A program made the position numbers and the translations under genes. Source: Ostreococcus mediterraneus (lineage: Eukaryota; Chlorophyta; Mamiellophyceae; Mamiellales; Bathycoccaceae). From it: a stretch of DNA of 64,000 nt. The notes under the pieces were generated by a model. It worked only from the letters and a program-made list of their open reading frames with translations. It was not told where the DNA came from and did no database searches. Shown piece after piece: positions 54,801-62,425 of this stretch. Every line of letters starts with the position of its first letter. Position 1 is the first letter of the stretch. The DNA lies in assembly GCA_012295225.1 (NCBI GenBank), contig WMKK01000011.1, positions 257,928-321,927 of the forward strand, written 5' to 3'.

Positions 54801-54853
54801 TCTCCGCCGCATCTTCCGATCGCCTCGTCAAAGTCGTCCAATGGCTCAAGTAG
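51815..54853 (+). CDS. WAPL: WAPL-domain protein (cohesin release factor)
   Basis: The protein is 1012 residues and starts MPRKAQTTTTSRSRSHAAPV. The N-terminal third is disordered and charged, with a poly-Thr run encoded by ACG repeats near 52180-52203. The WAPL domain starts near residue 325: GAQLADIDEANYAVSGLSSI, KIRCVNVLVSLLTDQRKRRL, LHSHGLHAKI, then armadillo-like helices (LKFGSSALLYLASLDLKPPA). Late blocks are LSVLMNVTNENIEGCEAVCG, LNAALALLVNIIEVDTSMAG and YTALLLAFLIEDQP. WAPL binds SMC3/SCC3-PDS5 and opens the cohesin ring. A Ser/Pro-rich insert (STPGAARLVGDGNDRDEDDE region) splits the domain. The frame is open upstream without an ATG, so 51815 is the first start. Confidence 0.9.
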   Translation: MPRKAQTTTTSRSRSHAAPVPPVADAARTASRATDPFAFEHATDALFTAVDDEVLAEDDASEDEDRREMATGARASASLGFARALKGAGVSVFEKLRREKEALARAAKEVREGFNHRFGSGKTTTTTTTTSAGVGGEVTRAVVDDVGRRREEDAFDDVEDAEATTAGETKEDVAANEPVARVPLVESEDDDDEDDDNDNMDDAANARPVRVAEDLFDEVAAASPNARRVEKTAQRIVRKGKSVAAAAKDDENPSTSGAAATISTDVGVPRKLAAQKRPLAEAAARSRERKPPNAKKTKVTLKEFAGEDDSGMIGGCDDHMDDVMPRSGAQLADIDEANYAVSGLSSIRDVKEKIRCVNVLVSLLTDQRKRRLLHSHGLHAKIANAAHDAALSANAPKVLKFGSSALLYLASLDLKPPASDVMLSDKAANACRSLLKHSASDKDAVYIKVESTIRNSLRGMKFLPHEAKDAQTLALLVAHHALKQEQDAILASGKGPGAGDSANEFRTRLTRANAITEVCNLVAESTRTLQKFAAVCFAPTDASTSAVDVDADELDEFATKAAQCTARLFRCSRVLESATFESTEACAVVSSTSLHHGKEDDSSSSDGRRRRRLELLALKTGAFMQSPAAKENTSVNAGGAVRRGNGSASAPIDIASSPSPVKSRLGGITMTPPSTPGAARLVGDGNDRDEDDERITPLSSPVPIGLLHSQRSRSGAVENSIAWLADNGLRTPVKGSSANAYTATRALVDALPALAAATTASLIGAKKGTDMSGIRVMYDGGLALDHRVATGTCKSVLSVLMNVTNENIEGCEAVCGEDDGGLLIIASLIPWFARSVEGYTLSELKSKQQRSRVPRDDAGSSLLNAALALLVNIIEVDTSMAGKLRSTMVDIDGKAVSFIDVLTLLFLQSGGADDDKDDANNAADEHVTAEMIEKHQRDGDDVILQAYTALLLAFLIEDQPAMRAEVTSRFPPSAGLKPLADTLERFHSFHESLNSISAASSDRLVKVVQWLK

Positions 54854-54984
54854 TACGCGCCGCGTGTAATCTAGCTTTCTCTCTGACATCGCGTCGCTCC
54901 ACCGACGCGCCGCACCCTAAAGCACCCACCCTCCGCCAAAAACACACGACGCGCCACCCCCGCGCGCAGAGGAGCAAAATGTCG

Positions 54985-55111
54985 TGTGATCCCACAGGGA
55001 TTCGAACCCCGAACCTTCAGATAGCTCTCTTCATCCAACGCATCGCGTTGGAGACTCGCGCGTCCACGAATGGGACTGGAGTCTGACGCACTACCGTTAT
55101 GCTATGGAACC
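54985..55111 (-). tRNA. tRNA-Trp(CCA) with intron
   Basis: On the complement the acceptor arm GGTTCCA pairs with TGGGATC (two G-T pairs). The D arm reads GCATAACGGTAGTGC, and the anticodon stem TCAGA pairs with TCTGA. The loop reads CTCCAG, giving anticodon CCA, and is interrupted after position 37 by about 53 bases beginning TCCCATTCGTGG. The T arm is GGGGTTCGAATCCCT. CCA is not encoded. The intron contains CCAACGCGATGCGTTGG, which can form its own hairpin. Confidence 0.92.
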
Positions 55112-55547
55112 GTACACTCGCCGTATACTCTGCGCGATTCTGCGCGATAGCGTGCATGTGTTAATTCCCAGTTGGATATGACTTTTCCCACCGGATTCCA
55201 CGGTTCCCATGACGTGTGAAAAGTTATGGGTATTTCTACCCCCCCCCCAACGACCAATCACGACCACACCCACAGGCGCTCTCGCGACGACGCGCGGTCG
55301 CGCGCGGTCGAGATACGCCTCTCTCGATACTATATCAAATACCCAATCATACCACGTTAACCCATACAGTACTACACGTACTAGTAGTATCGTGCACACA
55401 TGTCTCTCTATACCTACCAATACATATTATTGTGAGCTCATCATTTGACGCAGACGTATACCGGTACACATTGTTGCTAATAAACAACACGATTCGACGC
55501 AAAATCAAAACAAGTCAACGCCGCGCGGACAGATGCCCGTCCGTCGA

Positions 55548-55625
55548 CGTCCAGGATCACCGCGCGCGCGACGACGCGTGTGGTCGTCCGACGACGCACG
55601 CCCCGCGTGGGGGTGATCCTGGACG
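55548..55625. repeat. inverted repeat with 14-base perfect arms
   Basis: CGTCCAGGATCACC at 55548-55561 is matched by its exact complement GGTGATCCTGGACG at 55612-55625, with 50 bases between. Weaker pairing (GCGCG with CGCGT) could extend the stem inward. It could be a structured RNA, a transposon end pair or chance. Confidence 0.85.
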
Positions 55626-55733
55626 GTCCTCATGCACTCGTACATAGTTTTACACACGACGAACGCACCGCCGTGACGCGGCACCTCGACGATGACCCAC
55701 GCCGACTAAAGGGATGCGCGACCGCGCCGACTC

Positions 55734-55747
55734 AACCCTTAGGGTTT
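55734..55747. promoter_or_regulatory. back-to-back telo-box motif
   Basis: AACCCTT followed directly by AGGGTTT gives two telo-box-like elements (AAACCCT/AGGGTTT) in inverted orientation. In green plants telo-boxes sit upstream of growth-related genes; the target here is unclear, and the nearest downstream gene is 520 bases away. Confidence 0.35.
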
Positions 55748-56270
55748 ACGCCACCTCCATCGACCGCGATCGCGCGGTCGCGCGCCGCACTCTTCCGCAC
55801 GGATCTCCCCCCTCGTCACCCCATCGCGTTCGTTCGCGTCTCGTCGATCGACGGTTCGTCACAGTCACGGACCTTAACGCTCGCACACTTTAAAGGTACG
55901 CGCGTCGCGCGCGCGCGCGAGCGTCGTCCGCGGTCGCGATCGACGCGCGCGGACGACGGTGGAGGAGGGACGCCGCGCGCGGTCCGAGTCGACCCGGGGG
56001 GGTCGTGCGAGGGGTGGCGTGGCGCGCGAGCGCGGATGGGTGCGACGCGCGCGCGGGATGGGTGTGGGGAAATACGAGGCGTGGTGCGCGCGCGCGCGTG
56101 GGCGCGGTGGGCGTGGACGCGGCGATCGGGGCGCGAGGACGGCACGTGGGTGGTGTGTTCGGGGCTCTGTCCGGCGCGCGTCGGTCGCGCGTACGCGGGT
56201 TGAGATTTTGGAGAGACTGACGGCGTTTACCGTGACGCATACTATAGGACTACTACATAACTCGAATACG

Positions 56271-56471
56271 ATGCCTGGTACGCAAAGCGTTTACGTGTCT
56301 CTTTCCATTCTCGCGTTGACGGGACTCGTCGGCACGGGCGTGGCGATTGGCAGCGGCGTGTCCATGATGGCTATGCAAATGGCGGAGGAGGAGAAGAAAT
56401 CGGCTGTCGTGGCGTCCGTGAAGGAAACCACGTACAGACCGGCGAGTCGTGGATTCGCGGCGAGCAACTAA
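56271..56471 (+). CDS. tiny single-pass membrane protein, unknown
   Basis: The 66-residue protein starts MPGTQSVYVSLSILALTGLV. One membrane helix at about residues 7-36 is Gly- and Met-rich (GTGVAIGSGVSMMAMQM), followed by EEEKK and a short soluble tail (VKETTYRPASRGFAASN). Size and layout resemble small accessory subunits of respiratory or photosynthetic complexes, but no family is recognised. The frame upstream of the ATG is open but GC-rich and not coding-like. A TATA-like ACTATAGG lies about 30 bases upstream. Confidence 0.6.
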   Translation: MPGTQSVYVSLSILALTGLVGTGVAIGSGVSMMAMQMAEEEKKSAVVASVKETTYRPASRGFAASN

Positions 56472-56676
56472 ACGGTCGCTCGTCTATGGTTCGGTTGAAT
56501 TCAATCGATTGATTCGTCTTCTTTTTTAAAATTTGTACCCACACACCGTCATGACTTCACAACGTATATACGTCCGCCGTTTTGTAAACGTACCGCACTT
56601 TTCACACAGTTCCATGTAATATCCATATATCGATGTCGCGGATTATTCACTCGTTGATTTAATTACACATAGACTG

Positions 56677-58614
56677 CTACTTGATTTTCATGATGTCGAC
56701 GCGCGCGCGCGGGGCGACGTCGTGGGGCACGTCGGCGTCGTCGGCGCTCGCCGACGGCGTCGGCGGTTTGGCGTGTACGACGAGCTTGGCGAGCGTACCG
56801 CCCAAATCGCCGCGCGCTAACCGTCCGGGGTTGACGCACACTACTTTTCCAACATCACTCACTTCTAAAACTTCCGCAAACGTCTTCAAATCGGATGGTA
56901 AAATCAAAACATCTGGGGTGACGTCGAGCGCGAGCGCGTCGGCGTGCGCGGCGTCGAGGCACGCCGAAGGATCTGCCGGGTACAAAGGATACGCGTTGGC
57001 TTGCGACACGACGTGCGTCGCGAGTCTGGTCAAACGTTCCTTAGTTGCGAATCCCTTGGAAATTTCCTGCGCCGATAAATGCTTCAAGATATCGTGCGAG
57101 ACGACGGAGAACACGGCGCCATTGATTTCAAACGTCCCAGGATTGGACGCGACGTAGGCGCGCGTCGATGACGTAAATAACGACTCTCTCTTTGGTGCTG
57201 GTTGTGGAAACACCGCATCAAGCATGGCGTCACGAACGCTGGGCACGTAAATCACCTTGGTCTTGATTTTGGAATCACCGTCGTTGAAGCCGAGCTTGCG
57301 CTCGATGGTTTGCGTGACGTTGAGCGCGACATCGTCGAAATCCAAATCACCGCACGTCCCTGTCTTAATGAAGGCGTTTTCCACATCAACGAGCGGGCCA
57401 CACAGAATCAACGCGTCGGGATTCTCAGCCACGACGAAATCCAATAAATCATTCAATGGTTCGTACTTCAAGTCCTTGGCGCACGAAAACGGACCAGAGG
57501 CAATCACCGCCGTCGTCGGCTTGGCGAACACGGCTGAAGTCGGCGCCGACATCTTCATCGGCTTGGCGGACACCGAAGAAATCTCCTTGGCCACCAAGCA
57601 GTGTCCAGCGGGGTTTCGCCCGGTGACCTTGACGACTTGCCCCGGAAATAAGCTGTAATTGGACACGTCGCGAAGCTCCAGTCGCACGCGCGCTCCGAAA
57701 CTCCCCTCCGTCGAACCCTCAATGGCGACGGATTTCTCCGTCATTTTCCCCGACGCATCAGACTTTTGAGCGTTTACCACTCGCCCAACGCACGTCGCGT
57801 CTTCATCACCAGTCTTCGTATCCACACGAGAAATTCGTGACGTCACAGACGCCGCGACATCCGTCTCCGCCGCCTCGCCCTCGCCGTCCTCGCCCTCCTC
57901 GCCGATAAACTCAAATCTCGACTCAGCATCGACGATCCGCGCATCCACCGCGCGCACGCGATCAGAAATCCGATCACGCATGTACCGAAAATCATCACCA
58001 CGCACCCCAGTCGTCGACACGTACACCTCACACCCGGAATCATCTCCATCGAACTCCGCCCGCGCGCTCAAATTCGCGTGCAACGTCGCCGCTCGCGCGC
58101 CCTCCCCGCCCCCACTCGTCGCGCTCCCAGGCGTCGCCACGCTCTTTGAATACTCCGACACCCCAGGCGTGAGTTCATCCAACGCCCGCGCCCACTCACG
58201 CGGCATCTTCTTCGGTGTCACGCCTCCGAACGACACTCGAGTCGACGCCGCCGAAGACGTCGGACTCGCCCCAGACGTCGGCGTCGACGTCGTCAGCTTT
58301 CTCTTCTTCTTCTTCCCGAACCCGCTCCCGGGCGTGCCCCCGCCGTGCCCGCCATCGCGCGCGGATTCTTTCGCCAGCGCATCCGATACGAACGACGCAA
58401 ATTCCTCCACGCGCTCGACGCCCACGGACGTGCGCTCGCTCACGTGCTGCGCCGCGAGTCGATCGAGGTCGAACAGCGTCCAGCGCCTCGCTAATGCGTC
58501 CGGGGCGAGCGCGTGCGCGGCGGCGATGGCGGCGAGCTCGCGCGCGGCGATGGGGGACGTCACCTCGAAGCCTTGCGCGGCGAACGCGGCGGTGAGCGCG
58601 GCGTCGGCGGGCAT
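56677..58614 (-). CDS. POLA2: DNA polymerase alpha subunit B
   Basis: The protein is 645 residues and is the regulatory B subunit of the polymerase alpha-primase complex. The N-terminal helical domain (MPADAALTAAFAAQGFEVTS ...) is followed by a Ser/Thr/Lys linker (GKKKKRKLTTSTPTSG). An OB-like fold near residues 280-350 contains GSFGARVRLELRDVSNYSLF and PGQVVKVTGRNPAG. The inactive calcineurin-like phosphoesterase domain begins near 365: TAVIASGPFSCAKDLKYEPL, NPDALILCGPLVDVENAFI, VIYVPSVRDAMLDAVFPQPA, then SNPGTFEINGAVFSVVSHDI. The C-terminal blocks PDVLILPSDLKTFAEVLEVS and VVCVNPGRLARGDLGGTLAK complete the match. It starts at the first ATG in the frame. Confidence 0.94.
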   Translation of the reverse strand: MPADAALTAAFAAQGFEVTSPIAARELAAIAAAHALAPDALARRWTLFDLDRLAAQHVSERTSVGVERVEEFASFVSDALAKESARDGGHGGGTPGSGFGKKKKRKLTTSTPTSGASPTSSAASTRVSFGGVTPKKMPREWARALDELTPGVSEYSKSVATPGSATSGGGEGARAATLHANLSARAEFDGDDSGCEVYVSTTGVRGDDFRYMRDRISDRVRAVDARIVDAESRFEFIGEEGEDGEGEAAETDVAASVTSRISRVDTKTGDEDATCVGRVVNAQKSDASGKMTEKSVAIEGSTEGSFGARVRLELRDVSNYSLFPGQVVKVTGRNPAGHCLVAKEISSVSAKPMKMSAPTSAVFAKPTTAVIASGPFSCAKDLKYEPLNDLLDFVVAENPDALILCGPLVDVENAFIKTGTCGDLDFDDVALNVTQTIERKLGFNDGDSKIKTKVIYVPSVRDAMLDAVFPQPAPKRESLFTSSTRAYVASNPGTFEINGAVFSVVSHDILKHLSAQEISKGFATKERLTRLATHVVSQANAYPLYPADPSACLDAAHADALALDVTPDVLILPSDLKTFAEVLEVSDVGKVVCVNPGRLARGDLGGTLAKLVVHAKPPTPSASADDADVPHDVAPRARVDIMKIK

Positions 58615-58906
58615 GGCGTCGGGGAATGATGACGACGATGCGACAGCTGGTGTGGTTTGAATTTTTGAATGTGTGACGCCACTAATGTAAATGTCGTGCG
58701 GCGGTCGCGGGTCGGCGTAGGCGTCGATGAAGGCGTCGATGATGGGATGGGTGTTATTTATGCGTGCGTACGCGTTGCGTTCACACGGCGGTGGGTCTAT
58801 GGTGGCGGCACGCGCGCGGTGGTGCGCGTGCTAGTCGATTTCTTTTCTTGGCGCGCGCGCGCGGATGGCTGCCGGCGCGGCGCGTCGGAGGGCGAATCGA
58901 GCGCGT

Positions 58907-60229
58907 TTATTTCGGCCCATCGCCTTCGCCGAGGATTGTTTTTTGGGTCTTGTCTTGGAACATGACGTCGTCGAAGATTTCTAGGGCGTTCATGAACGCT
59001 TGGTCCATGTTGAAGTACTTGTAGGAGGCGAGCCGGCCGACGAAGACGACGCCCGGTTCCGCGCTCGCCATGTCGCGGTATTTTTCATACAGCTCTCGGT
59101 TCGCGGGGTTGGGTACGGGGTAATACGGCTCGCCGTGATCACACGAGTATTCTTTGAAGATGACTGTACCTTTGTGCTCGCGCACGCCCGCGGGTTGGTT
59201 TGGTTTGTGCTTGTATTCGACGATGCGCGTGTAGTCAACCTCCGGCCCGGGGTAGTTGAGCTGCAGGCATGGCTGATAAAACCCACCCTCTGGTTCGTGA
59301 TACTCTTCGAAAAAGCGCAGAGATCGGTACTCGAGCTTGGGCAAGCCTTGCGAGGCGTAGTACGCATCGATGGGTCCGGTGAATACGACGGATTTCTTAG
59401 CCAGCGCCTTGAACATTTCGCGGTGCTCGAAAAAATCAACCTTGAGTCGCACCGTGATGTTTTCATCCCCCATGATCATGTTTTCAAAGATTCTCGTGTA
59501 ACCGTGTTTTGGAAGCGCCTGGTGAGGGTCGCTAAAGTAGCGATCGTCCGTGTTCGTTCGCACTGGAATGCGAGCCAACACGCTCGCGTCGAGCTCCTCG
59601 GGCCACTTGTCCCACTGCTTCTTTGTGTAATGTTTAAATATCGCCTCGTACAACTCTGGCCCAGCGCGCGTCAGCGCACTTTCCTCACCATTCTTTGGGT
59701 TGTCATTCACGCTTCGACGGGCGTTCAACCAATCTTCGGTGTCTTGATCAGTCTTTAAATCCGCCCCCGGGAACAACGCGTTCACCGTGTCCCGGTTTGG
59801 CGGGATGGGCACAATCTTATAGCCCTTACCATCCACATCTACGCTCCCTTTCACGCGGTGCTCGTACGGTATCCACTCGCTAAACCTATTTACGTATTCC
59901 CACACGCGTTCGTGCACGGTGTGGAACAAATGAACGCCGTACTGCGACACCCTAAAGCCTTTGGCGTTTACAAAGTCGTAGCAGTTGCCTCCAATGTGAT
60001 CGCGTTTGTCCACAATCAGCGATCGCAAACCGAGCTCTTTGGACGCGCGTTGGGCGAACACGCATCCAGAAATGCCCGCACCGACGATGACGAGGTCGAA
60101 CGGTGCGGCGGGGGCGGTGATGCGATCGTCCAAGCCTGCGAACCATGACGGGTCGTGGTCGTTTCCTCTGCGCACTGAAATATCCATGCCCGCCCACTCG
60201 TCGGAGTCGAGCGATAAATCGGGCGCCAT
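58907..60229 (-). CDS. UDP-galactopyranose mutase
   Basis: The protein is 440 residues. FAD-binding motif LVIVGAGISGCVFAQRAS lies near residue 43, followed by VDKRDHIGGNCYDFVN, QYGVHLFHTVHERVWEYVNR, PYEHRVKGSVDVDGK, and the mutase-specific YTKKQWDKWPEELDASVLAR and IPVRTNTDDRYFSD. The C-terminal Rossmann end is GVVFVGRLASYKYFNMDQAF. This is the long, eukaryote/bacteria-type Glf enzyme that makes UDP-galactofuranose in the cytosol. It is close to standard length and keeps the flavin and substrate-loop residues I can see. Galactofuranose in glycans is known from some algae and protists. It lies 292 bases behind POLA2 on the same strand. Confidence 0.94.
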   Translation of the reverse strand: MAPDLSLDSDEWAGMDISVRRGNDHDPSWFAGLDDRITAPAAPFDLVIVGAGISGCVFAQRASKELGLRSLIVDKRDHIGGNCYDFVNAKGFRVSQYGVHLFHTVHERVWEYVNRFSEWIPYEHRVKGSVDVDGKGYKIVPIPPNRDTVNALFPGADLKTDQDTEDWLNARRSVNDNPKNGEESALTRAGPELYEAIFKHYTKKQWDKWPEELDASVLARIPVRTNTDDRYFSDPHQALPKHGYTRIFENMIMGDENITVRLKVDFFEHREMFKALAKKSVVFTGPIDAYYASQGLPKLEYRSLRFFEEYHEPEGGFYQPCLQLNYPGPEVDYTRIVEYKHKPNQPAGVREHKGTVIFKEYSCDHGEPYYPVPNPANRELYEKYRDMASAEPGVVFVGRLASYKYFNMDQAFMNALEIFDDVMFQDKTQKTILGEGDGPK

Positions 60230-60325
60230 GTGAAACTATGTGATTATTGTGCGTGCGTTATATGTCTATTTGAGTGTAATACGCGTACACCACTCTAATG
60301 CGTGTCGCGTAGTGAGGTGCGCACC

Positions 60326-61402
60326 TCAGGACCGAGCGGCGTCTCGCGCTTCGCGGTTGATGCTCGATGCGGTGAACTGCGTGATGAGCGCAGCTTGCGC
60401 CTTCGCGTGCGCGTGCTTGACGTCTTTATTCGCGCCGGTTTCGATGCGTTCGCATGCGGTGAGCGCCCAAATTTCAATGCGACGTATTTCGAATTGTCGC
60501 GCGCCATACGAGACGTGTCCAGATTCGAGGTGCTCGTCGACGAATAAACAGTGCCTCCCGACGCGGCCAAAAAATCCCAAACCGTTGAGATATTGTGTAA
60601 ATCCTGAAGCGCAATAGAGCGTCGGCGCGCTTGTACCAGAGCCAATGTCGACTAAACCTTCGCGCGGAGTGAAACGCCAACATCGCGTGAAGTCGTCGCC
60701 GCCGAAATCGTGCCTCGGCGCGCCCAATCCCGGGCTCGCGTGCGCCACGAACACCTCGCGTTCGCCGTCACTATCGCTCGAACTTGTGTTATGCAAATTC
60801 TTAGGCTCTATGAGAATGATCAACGGGCCGATATCTTGGCATCTCGACAACATCGCGCCTCGGAAACTCGCGCCGTGCCGGTCCGAATCAAACGCCAACC
60901 GCCACTCGCGAACGCGATCCTTCGGCAACTCTCGCGCCAATCTATAACTAAGCATTGGCGTCATAATCGTGCGTGATGACGATGCTTTCTCTACGACTAC
61001 TCCATCCTCCTTATCCTTATCGTCAAAACACGATCCGATGAGTCGAGGACGCGCGTCCTCGCCGCTCGTGGACGTCAACGCGAGCGTCGCCACGCGCGCG
61101 TCCAACAGCGCCTCACCATCCACCGTGGCGTCGAGCACCCAATCTGGGCCGTCCCAGTCAGTGACGATGTGTGTGCGCGCGAAGTGTCTGGCGCCTTCGT
61201 CGCCGCACCGCGCGCGTACGGCGCGTAAAACGTCCGCTGCGCGCGTCCCACCGTCGTTGAGCGCGCGCGCAATGTCGGCGGCGTCGCCGTCGGTGCCGAG
61301 GAGCCAGTGGCGTTCTCGCGCGCACGCCGGGGCGACATAGACGGGTGAGTCGTCGTCGGCGTCGTCGGCGTCGTCGGCGTCGCGCGATGCCGACGCGCCC
61401 AT
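60326..61402 (-). CDS. TLDc-domain protein, possibly myristoylated
   Basis: The protein is 358 residues and starts MGASASRDADD, a good N-myristoylation signal (Gly2, Ser6-like context). An acidic run (DADDADDADDD) is encoded by a GAC/GCC repeat. The TLDc domain covers about residues 150-325: TPMLSYRLARELPKDRVREW, RLAFDSDRHGASFRGAMLSR, GPLIILIEPKN, VFVAHASPG, CWRFTPREG, then FTQYLNGLGFFGRVGRHCLF, VDEHLESGHV and FEIRRIEIWAL. TLDc proteins protect against oxidative stress or regulate V-ATPase assembly. The myristoyl-type start suggests a membrane-bound version. A short helical tail follows. It starts at the first ATG. Confidence 0.9.
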   Translation of the reverse strand: MGASASRDADDADDADDDSPVYVAPACARERHWLLGTDGDAADIARALNDGGTRAADVLRAVRARCGDEGARHFARTHIVTDWDGPDWVLDATVDGEALLDARVATLALTSTSGEDARPRLIGSCFDDKDKEDGVVVEKASSSRTIMTPMLSYRLARELPKDRVREWRLAFDSDRHGASFRGAMLSRCQDIGPLIILIEPKNLHNTSSSDSDGEREVFVAHASPGLGAPRHDFGGDDFTRCWRFTPREGLVDIGSGTSAPTLYCASGFTQYLNGLGFFGRVGRHCLFVDEHLESGHVSYGARQFEIRRIEIWALTACERIETGANKDVKHAHAKAQAALITQFTASSINREARDAARS

Positions 61403-61507
61403 CGTCGCGCTCTGCGCTCTGCGGTTGTGCGCTTTTTGGTTTTGCTTTCATGACAACGTTAAAACGGGACACGATGCGTGCGTGATGTGGATGAATGATG
61501 GCACGCA

Positions 61508-62425
61508 TCACTCGTCGTATGGCGCCGTCATCGTCGTTTGTGTGCTCGAACTCAGGCGATCGGACGCGAGCGGGCGCGAGCGGTGCGGTTTCAAGTCGTC
61601 TGACGCGCCGTGCTCGATTTTCATCGTTTTGCACATGTCGTCAAAGCTTTTTGCAGATATGCGTTGACACGTGCGATCGACGTGCCACGTGACTTGGTAT
61701 GGACTGCATTTGCGCACGTTGTCGTACGCTTCGCCGGTGGTGGAGCCGATGTAGGCGACGGCGTCGGTGATGTCGTCGGCGCGCCAACCGTCGAACAAGT
61801 CGTCGTCGCCCGGTAAATCGTCGTCGGGGTCGTTCGTGATCACGAACACTTGCGCGCGAACGATGATGAATGGATTGTTTTGGTACGTGAACGCCCCAGA
61901 CAACCCATCGGTGATGTTTCCGTTCGGGTCGGCGCCTGAGGAATACACCCAATGCACCTCGTACGTCCCGCCAACCTCGGTATCGTTGCAATACTTCCAG
62001 TCCTCGTACGGTTTCATTTCTGACGCCGAAAGCGCTGTCGAGAGATTCGCGCAGTCATACCCACCGTATACGCCAGCGTCTTCCATCACGAGCGCATCGT
62101 ACTCCCCATCGCTCTTATGCTCGGCGTGCGCGTGGAAATGCACGTTGGCCAACGCGAGCGCGCCGACGCGTTCCGCCGGCGGCGGCGGCGTCGCCGCCGT
62201 CGCCGTGCCCGCGCTATACGCCGCCGACACATCCTTGGGCGATTGTGGTTGCGCGTACGCACACGACAAATCCACCCCGCGCGCGGTTTGCGTCGTCGAT
62301 CCCACGCCCTGTGTATCATGTATCCATTTATCCCGAAGCGTCGGGTACGCGACACCAATCGTCACCCCGACGCCGAGCACCGCGCCGAGCACGAGCAGCG
62401 CCAGACCGCGCGCGGAGCAGCACAT
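61508..62425 (-). CDS. delta-class carbonic anhydrase
   Basis: The protein is 305 residues. The N-terminus MCCSARGLALLVLGAVLGVG is a signal peptide or anchor, so the enzyme is extracellular, periplasmic or plastid-lumenal. The zinc-site block NVHFHAHAEHKSDGEYD (about residue 95) carries the His/His/Glu-like arrangement of the diatom TWCA1 family. The further family blocks are VGGTYEVHWVYSSGA near 165, NNPFIIVRAQVFVITND, AVAYIGSTTGEAYDN, PYQVTWHVDRTCQRISAKSF and DDMCKTMKIE. Delta enzymes use zinc (or cobalt/cadmium in some) to hydrate CO2 and serve carbon concentration in marine algae. Cysteines at the expected positions may form disulphides. The frame is open upstream to 62764, but this stretch is not convincing; 62425 gives a clean signal sequence. 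Confidence 0.9.
   Translation of the reverse strand: MCCSARGLALLVLGAVLGVGVTIGVAYPTLRDKWIHDTQGVGSTTQTARGVDLSCAYAQPQSPKDVSAAYSAGTATAATPPPPAERVGALALANVHFHAHAEHKSDGEYDALVMEDAGVYGGYDCANLSTALSASEMKPYEDWKYCNDTEVGGTYEVHWVYSSGADPNGNITDGLSGAFTYQNNPFIIVRAQVFVITNDPDDDLPGDDDLFDGWRADDITDAVAYIGSTTGEAYDNVRKCSPYQVTWHVDRTCQRISAKSFDDMCKTMKIEHGASDDLKPHRSRPLASDRLSSSTQTTMTAPYDE

Larger units (their letters stand above)
55112..56270. other. gene-poor region with inverted repeats
   Basis: These 1159 bases have no supported protein gene. They contain the TGTGAAAAGTTATGGGTATT motif at about 55214-55233 followed by a C run, an AT-richer stretch (55320-55520), the 78-base inverted repeat listed separately, and the back-to-back telo-box AACCCTTAGGGTTT at 55734-55747. 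The rest, to 56220, is GC-rich simple sequence. The last 50 bases, with ACTATAGGACTACTACATAA, probably belong to the promoter of the small gene at 56271. Confidence 0.45.

Noticed and set aside
55959-56471. 170-residue frame ending in the small membrane protein
   Set aside because: The part before the ATG at 56271 is GC-rich simple sequence with Arg/Gly-biased translation; only the last 66 residues look like protein.
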